Positions 1 through 9,689 of a stretch of 43,127 nucleotides of DNA are shown here, piece after piece. The DNA is taken from contig JAJDGX010000006.1 of assembly GCA_030265885.1 (NCBI GenBank), positions 1 to 43,127 on the forward strand. The letters run 5' to 3'. Below the pieces are notes generated by a model, which was not told the DNA's origin, did not search any database, and was given only the letters and a program-made list of their open reading frames with translations. Each line of letters starts with the position of its first letter. Position 1 is the stretch's first letter. This DNA is from Ruminococcaceae bacterium OttesenSCG-928-L11. GTDB taxonomy: Bacteria; Bacillota; Clostridia; Oscillospirales; Ruminococcaceae. Both the position numbers and the translations under genes were made by a program.

Positions 1-835
1 CAAGTAGGCTGTAGCCAGAGTTTTCCGAAAGAGCACGCATTACAATAGCAGGTTGATTTTGCACCGACTCCTCAAATGTTCCAACACCTTTCATGCTGAT
101 CAGTTTCGCAAGCTCCTGCTCCTCCAGAGAGAAAGCTTCGGAGGAGTAAACCACATTTAGATTATTATCCAGCAAATATGTGTTTCGCCTGCTCTCGCCG
201 GAGTAATTGTCAAAAATAGAAGTGAACTCCTTTTCAGAGACAAGAAAGGCAAGCGACGCCTCTGGGATAAGGCTCATGTAGGGGATGGGGTACACAAAGG
301 CGGCGAGGGGAGCATCCTGTTGCATGCTCTGCCCCTCTTTCAGCATCCGCAGCGCTTTGTTGTTCTGGGTAGAATTTAGTGTAGAAAACAGGCCTGACAT
401 CGTCAAGTTAGTATTTGTCCCCACATGTTCTTCAAAATCGATATAGCGATACTTCCCGTCTGCTGAATAAATATCGGTATCTCCCCGGAAATACAGGAGA
501 AGCTGAACATCTTCGGTCATATTATTCACATAACTGTTCAGACGTTGAGAGAGCAACTCGGAAAATGCCTTCTGGCTTTTTTGCTCCCGATACTGATAAA
601 AGCCGGAGTCAACCTCCCGGCTAGAGAAATGGTATGCTATGTTAGACATTGATTCCAGCATATAATCTATCCGATTTAGCGACCGGGATACAGATGCGAA
701 TTGATTGTTTTTGACCTCTGTATTGAGGCTGATTACATTAAAATAGTAAAATAGCATACCGAAAGTAATTACCGAGATAAGTATAATCCCTAAATAAGAG
801 AGAAAATATCGCAGGAACAGACTTTTCTTCTTCAT
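1..835 (-). CDS. Partial N-terminal sensor region of an AraC-type regulator or sensor kinase (cut by left window edge)
   Basis: Open minus frame from ATG at 835: MKKKSLFLRYFLSYLGIILISVITFGMLFYYFNVISLNTEVKNNQFASVSRSLNRIDYMLESM..., one TM helix then an extracellular sensor-like region, still open at base 1. Not in ORF track because it runs off the edge. Confidence 0.75.
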   Translation of the reverse strand, partial: MKKKSLFLRYFLSYLGIILISVITFGMLFYYFNVISLNTEVKNNQFASVSRSLNRIDYMLESMSNIAYHFSSREVDSGFYQYREQKSQKAFSELLSQRLNSYVNNMTEDVQLLLYFRGDTDIYSADGKYRYIDFEEHVGTNTNLTMSGLFSTLNSTQNNKALRMLKEGQSMQQDAPLAAFVYPIPYMSLIPEASLAFLVSEKEFTSIFDNYSGESRRNTYLLDNNLNVVYSSEAFSLEEQELAKLISMKGVGTFEESVQNQPAIVMRALSENSGYSLL

Positions 836-1081
836 CTTTCTCCCTCTTCTCTTTGTACGGTCATATTATCTTTAATTAGTATATTCCCGGCTACACCGAA
901 AAGCAAGTTTGACATAGCGGGAAAAAGTGACAAATTGTGCTATGCTACATTAAATGCTATAGTAGCAATAGTATATTGGGTAAGGGGGGATGAAAACAAA
1001 TTGTGAAAATTATACAAAAATACATGGTTCGACATTGTTCTTCATTTGAGTAAGCTATTCTAGCTTATAGGAGGTATTCGC

Positions 1082-2503
1082 GTGAGTCAACCAGCAATCA
1101 TCCTAATAACCTGCGATGAGCTGCGCAGAGATGCTATCAGCGCTTACGGCAACTCCGTTGTCCCGACACCCTATATTGATTCCATTGCACAAAATGGAAC
1201 GAGATTTGATCGCTGTTATACTGTAAGTCCATGGTGCTTGCCAGCGCGTTGCTCAATTTTGACAGGAAAATATCCACATCACACGGGTGCCTACAGCAAC
1301 TTCCGCAAGTGTCCGTTGGATGTTGGTATCGACAACATGTTTACTCTGCTTCACAATGCTTCCTATCATACATCTTTGTTTGGCAAATGCCACTTTGCCC
1401 CGGTGCCTTATTCCCAAACGAGGCCGGGCAAGACCCTGCCGTATGATCAATTTCGTGATTACTATGTCCGGCTTGGAATTGACCATCTGCGTCTACAGGA
1501 CGATAAGCAGGTCTCTATTTGGTTTTACGATGATTACAGCAAAGAGCTGGATGCAGCAGGATACTTAAAATCCTATCGGGATTGTAACTGGGATGCAAAA
1601 AACCAATTGGTATATCCGTTTCCCGGGCCATCAAAATGGCATCCTGATGCATGGGTTGGGCAACAGGCAACGGATTACATTAAAAACTGGAACAGGCCAG
1701 ACCCTTTCTTCTCATGGATCTCTTTCAGTGGTCCACATTACCCATTCGATGCTCCGGAAGAATATTTGCAGCGCGCAAGTGACATCGAACTGCCACAACG
1801 TCTTGGCAAAGAAGGTGAATGGTGCGATCCCGGCCGCATTCATTACTGTAATTATCATGGCCCGGGAAATATTGACGGTGCGGGAAAGGCTCCCGAAAAA
1901 GGCTGCAAGAATTATTCGGAAGCCTATTGGGATCGCATGAGACGCAGTTACTATGCGAACATTGCGCTTATTGACGATCAGGTCGGCGAAATTCAGAAAG
2001 CAGCAAAAGCTCGCTTTGGGGACGATTGTCTCATATTCTTTACCGCCGATCACGGTGAGATGCTAGGGGATCACGGCATCTGGGGAAAGCACAACTGCGG
2101 ATACGATCAAGTATGGCGCATTCCCTTGCTGGCACATTTTCCCGGCATGGATTCACCAACAGTTTCTGATGCGATTGTGAACTTAAACGATCTGTTGCCG
2201 ACAATGCTGGAGGTGGCGGGACTCCCTTCAGCTATCTGCGATGGAATCAGTTTGCTGGAGCAGAAAAAGGGCAACGGCTATTCATATACCGTTGCAGAAG
2301 GCGAAGGGTACGCTGCCATTACAGACGGGAGATACAAATATATACATATTCAAAAGGATGGCAAGTTTTTCAGGGAATTTCTTGATTTGCAAAATGACCC
2401 GGATGAATTTTGCAATATCATCGCAGAACCGAGTTGCCAGAGTGAAGTCGCGCGTATGAGTATGCGACTGTTGGAGCATTTTTTTCCGGCGCTTCTTCCT
2501 TAA
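1082..2503 (+). CDS. Sulfatase family protein (Cys-type, CxPxR active-site motif)
   Basis: GTG start after GGAGGT; ILITCDELRRDA metal site, SPWCLPARCSILTGKYPHHTGAYSN signature, TADHGEMLGDHGIWGKH. Confidence 0.93.
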   Translation: MSQPAIILITCDELRRDAISAYGNSVVPTPYIDSIAQNGTRFDRCYTVSPWCLPARCSILTGKYPHHTGAYSNFRKCPLDVGIDNMFTLLHNASYHTSLFGKCHFAPVPYSQTRPGKTLPYDQFRDYYVRLGIDHLRLQDDKQVSIWFYDDYSKELDAAGYLKSYRDCNWDAKNQLVYPFPGPSKWHPDAWVGQQATDYIKNWNRPDPFFSWISFSGPHYPFDAPEEYLQRASDIELPQRLGKEGEWCDPGRIHYCNYHGPGNIDGAGKAPEKGCKNYSEAYWDRMRRSYYANIALIDDQVGEIQKAAKARFGDDCLIFFTADHGEMLGDHGIWGKHNCGYDQVWRIPLLAHFPGMDSPTVSDAIVNLNDLLPTMLEVAGLPSAICDGISLLEQKKGNGYSYTVAEGEGYAAITDGRYKYIHIQKDGKFFREFLDLQNDPDEFCNIIAEPSCQSEVARMSMRLLEHFFPALLP

Positions 2504-2689
2504 GTATTTTCCCATATTATTGTGGTTCGCCCGACCCAATAAGGCGAAACGCTTATGATGGTATAAGCCAGAACACATTCCAACCGATTATATAAATAGG
2601 AGGGGGTGACGCTAAAATAAGTGCCTCGCGTTCACTGACAAAAGCATCTGATAAACACGATGATATGACAGAGAAAGGGGCTTAAAGTT

Positions 2690-4366
2690 ATGACTAGAAT
2701 CAGCATTTCTCCGCGGCCACCAATTAATCAGGGAATTGACAGCACAAACGAAATGGTATTGGCGCACACACAGACATACAACCGCCTGTTATCTGCAGTG
2801 GATTCTACGCATACTATCCAAGGGGGACCAATCGTTGTGTTGAACCCCTATGGAACAGCGCCGCTTAGCGGAACAATAGGTCTTTGGGCTGAAGATGAGC
2901 GACCAGTTACAGTGGAGATTTACACGCCCAACAGTGGCGTGGTCATCTCTTACCAAGTTCAGCCAACAGTTGGTGCAAATGTGTTGCCGTTGGTAGGTCT
3001 GGCACCGGAAATCGCTAACGAAGTGCATATCATTGATGAGGACAGCGTGTCCTATATCACCACTGTTACAACCGCTGCATTGCCGGCTGTAGACGCAGAC
3101 ATTCCCCCTTCTACAGGAAGAAAAACGGGTTTTCCTATTGTACAGATAACTGTGCCGCTGGTGAATCCACCCCAAAAGACTGATGAGCTTTATTTTATTT
3201 CAATATCCAGACGTTACAATATTGGGGTGGATTATAAAGGAGTTGTACGGTGGTACACTACTTTGGATATTCCATCGTTCAACCTGCTGCGCCTTGCAAA
3301 TGGCACATTCCTATCCACCGGCAATGATTTTGACACGTTTAAACGGCTGTATAACTATGATATGACAGGCCGTGTTTACACTGTTTATATTCTGGATAAC
3401 AATGCCCACCACTCACTTTATGAAATGCCCAATGGTGAAATATTGATGCCTTCAGAATATACCGGACAAACCTCATCAGACGGCTTGTCTATTATTAGCT
3501 TGAGTGATGGATTGGAAACTGCCTATTATGATATACGAGAAGTCATGGACACCAACCGAGTGGCTCGCCCTCAGGAGCCAACTGCCATTGACTGGATTCA
3601 CATTAACCAATCGTTTTACAATGCAACGAATGATCTGTTAATTACATCCGGCCGTCATCAAGCAGTTTGGGGTATGAAAGCAAATGATGGCACACTGGTG
3701 TTCATTCTTGGCAACCGAGAAGGCTGGAGCGCTGATTTTCAACAGTATCTGCTTACTCCAGTCGATGAGACAGGAACTCCGATTTATGATTTCTCACAGC
3801 CAGCTGATGTTGCACGTGCAGATAAGGAGTTCTGGAACTGGGGGCAGCACGCTGTTCTGGAAGTACCAAACAACACACCGGGCATAGTTGAGTTTTTCTT
3901 ATTTGACAACGGAAACTATCGCTCCAGAACTGATGCCGATAGTCTTTTGCCGAATGACAACTGGAGCCGTATTGTACGCTACTTGGTTGATACAAACAAC
4001 ATGACGGTACAAATGTTGTTTGAGTATGGCCGAGTAGAGGTGGCTTCCAGAGGGTATTCGTGTTATGTGAGCAATCAACAGGTGCTTGCAAATGGTAATT
4101 ATTTGGTTAATTTCGGCGGACATATCGTTGATGAAAACGGTCGCAATATAACCGAAAACTTTGGATATAGCGATATCAATGATCCTCTTGCTGGCAGCCA
4201 GGCCATGGGCTTGTTGACGCTGCAGGAAATTGATCCAGCAACAAAGTTGCCCGTTTTTGAGTTGACTAGTACTTCCGGTAAGCTTAAAAACCAAGTGGAT
4301 GATGGCCCTGATTTCCACATAGAATTTTACAGCTTCCGCTCCTTCAAATTTCCAATTATTCAGTAA
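2690..4366 (+). CDS. Aryl-sulfate sulfotransferase (ASST family)
   Basis: Arylsulfotransferase-like pattern: LDNNAHHSLYEMPNGEILMPSEY, DWIHINQSFYNATNDLLITSGRHQAVWGMKANDGTLVFILGNREGW, WNWGQHAVLEVPNNTPGIVEFFLFDNGNYRS. Confidence 0.88.
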   Translation: MTRISISPRPPINQGIDSTNEMVLAHTQTYNRLLSAVDSTHTIQGGPIVVLNPYGTAPLSGTIGLWAEDERPVTVEIYTPNSGVVISYQVQPTVGANVLPLVGLAPEIANEVHIIDEDSVSYITTVTTAALPAVDADIPPSTGRKTGFPIVQITVPLVNPPQKTDELYFISISRRYNIGVDYKGVVRWYTTLDIPSFNLLRLANGTFLSTGNDFDTFKRLYNYDMTGRVYTVYILDNNAHHSLYEMPNGEILMPSEYTGQTSSDGLSIISLSDGLETAYYDIREVMDTNRVARPQEPTAIDWIHINQSFYNATNDLLITSGRHQAVWGMKANDGTLVFILGNREGWSADFQQYLLTPVDETGTPIYDFSQPADVARADKEFWNWGQHAVLEVPNNTPGIVEFFLFDNGNYRSRTDADSLLPNDNWSRIVRYLVDTNNMTVQMLFEYGRVEVASRGYSCYVSNQQVLANGNYLVNFGGHIVDENGRNITENFGYSDINDPLAGSQAMGLLTLQEIDPATKLPVFELTSTSGKLKNQVDDGPDFHIEFYSFRSFKFPIIQ

Positions 4367-4509
4367 TCCGCACATTGTTTGTTACAATGGGTATCTACAT
4401 TTCGTTGTATAGAAGCTGAGGACGTTGTTTCAACGGAAACCCCAGTATGTGGTAATCAACAATCTTATGCCGTTCAGTGGCAAGGTCGGTAAATAGCTTA
4501 TCGAATAAA

Positions 4510-4551
4510 AGGTCAGCGCAGCTTCACTGTTGAGACTGCGCTGACCTTTTT
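4510..4551 (+). terminator. Rho-independent terminator downstream of the sulfatase/ASST pair
   Basis: AGGTCAGCGCAG (4510-4521) / CTGCGCTGACCT (4536-4547) perfect stem followed by TTTT. Confidence 0.85.
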
Positions 4552-4580
4552 GTTAAGTACTCTTATGAAAGCACAGTCCA

Positions 4581-4808
4581 TTACCAATCTTCTGGTTCTA
4601 AAAGAGTGTACGCCCTGCTATGCCGTTTTTCATTCATCAGTTTATCTAAGCAGGCCGTTGATTCGCTTGCTAAAATGTCACCCTCGATAAACATCTCCTC
4701 ACATTCCTGCTGCGTAATGCGCAGTAGCTCGGCTACTTGCTGAAGCTGCCGTTCGGCATCAGTAATCGCATTAAACGTTTTCGCATACATCGCTTTATAG
4801 TTTGCCAT
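4581..4808 (-). CDS. Small hypothetical protein (75 aa, helical)
   Basis: MANYKAMYAKTFNAITDAERQLQQVAELLRITQQECEEMFIEGD...; amphipathic helix-like, typical of small phage/ICE ORFs. Confidence 0.6.
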   Translation of the reverse strand: MANYKAMYAKTFNAITDAERQLQQVAELLRITQQECEEMFIEGDILASESTACLDKLMNEKRHSRAYTLLEPEDW

Positions 4809-4901
4809 AAAACACCGCCCATTTCATTCTTGCTCCGAAGCAAAACGGTTCCGCCGCCGGGCAGCGATACCCGGCGCGGTTCCGTCAGCCCCAACGAAAA
4901 A

Positions 4902-4956
4902 GCGCGCATAAAGGTGCAAAGTCAACGCAAGTTGACAATGTGACCTTTACGCGCGC
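4902..4956. repeat. Long nested palindrome
   Basis: GCGCGC-a-TAAAGGT-gcaaa-GTCAAC-gcaa-GTTGAC-aatgtg-ACCTTTA-c-GCGCGC. Confidence 0.8.
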
Positions 4957-5190
4957 GGCAACGTAACACAAGCGGATGCCGTGGCTCTTGTGAAAAGAGT
5001 GGGAATCCGTTATAATTATTCTTGTCGCGATAGGCCGGGAGAAAGACCCGGTTGCGTAAAGGTGCTCAGACCACCTTCGCACCTCCATGGTGTTGGCGCA
5101 CCGTGGAGGCTCGCGGCTCCTTCATTTTTTTGTGGAGCTACGATTATTGTAGCATGGAAATAGTGGAAAAGCAAGATTGATGTGACACTT

Positions 5191-5504
5191 AGGTCTGCCC
5201 TGTTTCAGGGCAGACCTCTCACTAACGAAACATTTCCAAAGGTACCGAAACGGTACCTTTGGATTTGAAACAGAACAGGTGCAGCCCCGTATCAGGACTG
5301 CATATTCACCGCTCCGAAGCTGATGTAGTGATTCGCTACATCAGGTGCTCCAAAGGTATCGAAACGCTACTTTTGATACGCGCCTATCACTACAGATGGG
5401 ATAACAAATCGTTACCCCATATCGCCGAATCGAAAGGTCAGTGTTTATGACCTTTGCCTCAAAACGGTGCTCGATACAGTGCCGTCAGTGACGGGAGTGA
5501 CGGC
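5191..5504. repeat. Cluster of at least six short hairpins in non-coding DNA
   Basis: Perfect stems at 5191-5217 (loop TTT), 5235-5263 (loop AAA), 5320-5344; a diverged copy of the 5235 unit at 5350-5376; further stems 5433-5455 and 5481-5504. Confidence 0.75.
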
Positions 5505-5943
5505 AAACCGGATATGTCCTAATGGGCGACACTGCCGCCCCTCCTGACCCTCATCGCAAACGAGGACCCACAGCTCTCTAACGGCGGGAGTTTCCAGACT
5601 CGATAGTCCTCCGGTGGTATCCCTACACCACCCCAGGCGTTCGAGGTGCAGAAAGCATATGAAATCCAATGGGTTCAGAGCCCCAAAATCGATTCAAAGT
5701 CGAGGGCTACCCACAGCGCGCCCTGTGTCCGGCCCTGTCGCCCCTGTGTGGGGTTTGGGGAGCAAAGTCGGCCCCGTACCCATCACACCTCAACCGAAGC
5801 CCTGCTGCCCGAATTTGCAGAGGGATTAAAAAGCTGATTGTCATCACACTTTCGGCAAACCACATCAGTTGAAAAGAGTGCAGACCGGCTATAAAGTCAA
5901 GGGAGGAAAAATGATGATTTTCAACGATGTTTCAATATAGTTT

Positions 5944-7134
5944 TCAACAGACTGAAGCAGGGATCATGGGCTGATAAGGTTTGTTGTCGCGTAAGACAGC
6001 AAAGATTACAGAGGTCATCTTTTTGGTGACATGCCCGATGATTTTCATATATTTCATGCCTTCAGCGGCCTTCTTTTCGTAGTAAGCACGAAACATGGGG
6101 TCATGTCGGACAGCAGAGGTCGAGGCCATCCAAAGAGCTCTTCGCAGATAGGGAGAGCCGCGCTTGGACATATGGTTCTTGTAGCCGACAAAATCCCCGG
6201 ATTGCTTTACCGTAGGGTCGACACCGGCGAACGCAGCCAATTTATCCGCAGATTTGAAGCGAGAGATGTCTCCAATCTCAGAAAGTATAACAGCAGCGAG
6301 TGTTGGTCCGATGCCGGTGATGGTTGTGATAGGTGTTTTGAAATCTGCCATAAGTGCGGCGATTTTTTCATCCATGCACTCAATTTGGCTCAAGGTGAAT
6401 TTGATTTGTTTGATGTAATTTTGTATCAGTTCTGCATAGACACCGCATGTATCGGCCACTCCAAAAGTCGCCTTTGCAGTTTCAATGATTTCCACCGCTT
6501 TTGCCTGTCCATAGCGTCCGTTGGTGTATTTGAGCAAGAGATTGGTCAGAGTTGATGTGCGAATTCTGCAAAGCATTTGCGGTGTCGGATAGTGCAGCAG
6601 GATTTCTTTAGACGCTACCCCAAAAGTATCTGTGAAAATGTGGTTGTATTCGGGGAAAACCTGATCAAGCAATGTGATTACTTTACGCTTGATATCAGAT
6701 ACAGAGTCCATCATGAAGCATCTGTTCCGGCAGAGCTCCCGCAGAGCGTGAAGTTTTTCCTGCGGTACTTTGGTCTCAGAAAATCTGCCAAATCGGATCA
6801 CTTCGGCGATGATGAAAGAGTCGCGGGAATCGCTCTTATTCTGTCGTATATAGAGACCCCGTAGGGCGTCAGATTGGATAGGGTTGAGGACATGAACCTG
6901 ATAGCCTTCGTTCTTCAATCGGGTGTAAATTGCCAGCCAGTAGTGACCGGTGGACTCCATTCCAAACACAAGCTGGTTTCTATGTGTGGTGAATTTGCGT
7001 ACTTTATCCAGCAGCTTATTGTATCCAGTGCAAGAGTTTTGGAAACGAAACGCCTTTTGAACAACATTCCCATCGCTGTCCATGATAATTGCTTCATGTG
7101 CGCTCTTGGCAATATCGATCCCGATAATAAACAT
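5944..7134 (-). mobile_element. IS110-family transposase (DEDD N-domain plus Transposase_20/IS116-like C-domain)
   Basis: MFIIGIDIAKSAHEAIIMDSDGNVV..., FGMESTGHYWLAIYTRLKNEGYQVHVLNPIQSDALR, ITTITGIGPTLAAVILSEIGDISRFKSADKLAAFAGVDPTVKQSG...KRGSPYLRRALWMAS. Confidence 0.95.
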
Positions 7135-7345
7135 AGTAATACCCCATGTTAAAAGAATTTACAGACAGCCCTCACAGTCCTATGGATCATATCCTGCTTC
7201 GATATTAGCGGAAAATCAAGTGATCCCCGCATCCGGCTTATAAATGAAATCCCATAAGATAGAGGTCCCACGCTGCACACAGCGGACTTGGGGCCGCAAG
7301 GAAAAAGAAGGGAACCTCTGTCTGTATGAGGCTATTATATCATCG
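7135..7345 (-). ncRNA. Candidate IS110 bridge RNA region (5' flank of the transposase)
   Basis: Non-coding interval immediately upstream of the IS110 recombinase with foldable core AGAGGT(7261-7266)/ACCTCT(7314-7319) enclosing CGCTG-caca-CAGCG (7271-7284). IS110-group elements encode bridge RNA in this position (established); this copy is inferred. Confidence 0.4.
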
Positions 7346-7951
7346 CCCGGTTTGGACGTTGATAACGATGCTCCCGACGCTGGCTGCTTCAGCGGGGGAA
7401 ACTTTAGAAAAGTTCCCCCCGAACCCCCTTCAAAGCTGTCCTTTGCACGGATAGAAGATATTGGAAGAAATGAGGAGGTTGACCTGATACTATTATATAG
7501 CAGGAAAAAGAAGCGGGGTCGGTAGGGCTGCCCCCACTTCGCTCAAACTGCCCCGCGGTGCGGGTCAGGGAACGGTCAGATACAGGGGTCGGATTTGCCG
7601 ACACTAGACTCTCAGCGGGGTCGGAATCTCGAATAATCCCTTTGTCAAGCGGTAAACTGCGGGGTCGCTGTGAGAAACGCCGTCAAATATGATTTGGATG
7701 CTGGATAAAGGCCTTATGTCGCCAAGGCGCCATAAGGCCGAAAAACACGCGTCCGGCAATGCCGATCGGGATCAAAAGCATGACATAACTTTTTCTCTTC
7801 TGTATAAGATTTTGATGCCAGAAAAGCAGATAGTGGCATCAAAACGCCAATAATCTTGAATGTAGTATTTATACCCATCCCTTTATTGGCTGAAAATACC
7901 CTTACACAGCAGGGGTGTCCACTTGTTGGAGTCCCCTGTATTTGCTCCTGC

Positions 7952-7980
7952 AAAGGGTGTCGCGTTTCGCGACACCCTTT
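7952..7980. repeat. 13-bp perfect hairpin, 3-nt loop
   Basis: AAAGGGTGTCGCG-TTT-CGCGACACCCTTT. Confidence 0.85.
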
Positions 7981-7983
7981 GTA

Positions 7984-8052
7984 TCATTTTGGGCATCCCA
8001 GCTCAGCGGTGTGATAGCTCTGTATGCAGTACGGGCACATTTCACCACTCAT
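7984..8052 (-). CDS. Possible 22-aa Cys-containing peptide translationally coupled to the HTH gene
   Basis: ATGA overlap with stop of 8049..8804; MSGEMCPYCIQSYHTAELGCPK*; followed 3 nt later by the 7952-7980 hairpin. Confidence 0.35.
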   Translation of the reverse strand: MSGEMCPYCIQSYHTAELGCPK

Positions 8053-8804
8053 ATAGTTGCCAGCATGATCTCCCGCTGGCGCAAAAACTCGATGAACACT
8101 CGCTTGAGATACTGCCGAAAGTTCTTCACATGACCGAATTTCTTGTCGCGGATTTCATCCAGAAACTCCAAGATTACAAGCTCGTCAACAGTGGCAAGTA
8201 GGCGGTCGGTTTCGGGTTGCCCCTCCTGTTCCAACTCATAAAGATAGCCGAGCAAGCTGTCCACAAAGGTCAGTTTGCTCGGCATTTCTTCCGCAAAATA
8301 TGCATAATCAATCTTTCGCTTCCACTCCATCAGTCGCTCTTCACGGAGGATAGAGGGATGATTATCGTTACTCTGAATCTCGTTATTTGAATCTTGTTTG
8401 AGTGTACCATCTGCATCAGGTAGTGAACACGATGCATCGGGTGGTGTGGGATTTGCACTGCCGGGTGGTGAACCAGATGCATCACTCATGGTGCGGATGA
8501 AGTACAAATTGCTGGTGTTGTCGCCGACACTGTTGAACTGCTCTCGCTTTTCCAGCAAGCCAAGCTCCACCAGTTTCGCGACAGTGGCGATGGCCTTCCG
8601 GCGGGAGCAACCTGCTTTTCTCGCGATGGTTTTATAGGATGGGAAGCAGCTTCCGTCCTCATAATTGGCGTAGGAGCAGAGGATCGCATAGATGGTTTTA
8701 TCGTAAACGGTGAGTTCCTCGTTCATTAAAACTGCGCGGTCAATCATGGTGAATGGTGTCTGGTAGCGGATTTTGCTGCTGATAATTGCCACACCCCTTA
8801 TCAA
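8049..8804 (-). CDS. Helix-turn-helix (HTH_36-like) replication-initiator-like protein
   Basis: LTVYDKTIYAILCSYANYEDGSCFPSYKTIARKAGCSRRKAIATVAKLVELGLLEKRE winged-helix pattern; variable linker; conserved-looking C-terminal domain. Confidence 0.75.
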   Translation of the reverse strand: MIRGVAIISSKIRYQTPFTMIDRAVLMNEELTVYDKTIYAILCSYANYEDGSCFPSYKTIARKAGCSRRKAIATVAKLVELGLLEKREQFNSVGDNTSNLYFIRTMSDASGSPPGSANPTPPDASCSLPDADGTLKQDSNNEIQSNDNHPSILREERLMEWKRKIDYAYFAEEMPSKLTFVDSLLGYLYELEQEGQPETDRLLATVDELVILEFLDEIRDKKFGHVKNFRQYLKRVFIEFLRQREIMLATI

Positions 8805-8905
8805 ATGGCGCTGAAAAGCCGATATGCTGTCTCGAAAAGAGAAGCGTATCGGCTTTTTGTTGTTGGCAGCCCGTTTTGATTTGTTGTGGTGCCTTTGTTG
8901 CTTAA

Positions 8906-9649
8906 CGCGAAGAATGGGATTTCACCCTTAGAGGGCTTACCACCCTTGGCACAGACGGGATTGATGGCATCCGCAGGGCGGTCAATGAGCTGGAAGCTGC
9001 CGGGTATATCGTCCGTTTCAGGGAGCGCAATGAGATGGGGCAGCTCAAGGGAACCGAGTATGTCATCCATGAGGAGCCTATATTGGATTCGCCTACGTTG
9101 GAAAAGCCTACACAGGCAAAACCTACGCAGGGTTCGCCTACGTTGGAAAATCCAACGCAATTAAATACTAAAGTATTAAGCCCTAAAGAATTAAATCCTG
9201 ATGTATCAAATATCCATTCAATTCCTTTCCGTTCCGAAGAAGCGGCGGCTCCGCCACCGGAAGCGAAGGGAACCGAAGCGATGCTTTCAGAGTATGAGCT
9301 TTTTCAGGAGATTGTCCGGGAGAACATCAGCTATGACATTCTCTGCCTTGATAAGCATTGCAGCATAGACCAGCTTGATGAGGTGGTAGAGCTGATGGTG
9401 GAAACGATCTGCTCCAAGCGCAAAACTGTTCGTGTTGCCGGGAATGACTTCCCCCATGAGATTGTCAAATCCCGGCTGCTCAAGCTGGACAGTGAGCATA
9501 TTCGCTTTGTGTTCGACTGCCTGCGGGAGAACACCAGCAAGGTGCGCAACATCAAGCAATATCTGCTGGCAACCCTGTTCAACGCACCGACCACCATCGG
9601 CAATTATTACTCATCCCTTGTGAACCACGATATGTACGGCTCCCAGTGA
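8906..9649 (+). pseudogene. N-terminally truncated DUF6017/replication-initiator-like protein
   Basis: Open frame extends upstream of ATG 9035 to 8906 with REEWDFTLRGLTTLGTDGIDGIRRAVNELEAAGYIVRFRERNEMGQLKGTEYVIHEEP (wing of HTH), preceded by in-frame TAA at 8903; N-terminus missing. Confidence 0.7.
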
Positions 9650-9689
9650 GCCGATTTTTTATGCCTAAGATTGAAAGGAGATAGCCCAA

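Noticed and set aside
1231-2578. Overlapping ORFs inside the sulfatase gene (both strands)
   Set aside because: Shadow frames of a strong coding gene; no recognisable domain, no RBS.
5191-5504. CRISPR array
   Set aside because: Units are palindromes of different sequence and spacing, no regular direct repeat/spacer pattern and no cas genes.
5614-5872. Three overlapping plus-strand ORFs in the hairpin region
   Set aside because: Repetitive Pro/Ser/Arg composition in all frames suggests GC-rich non-coding DNA.
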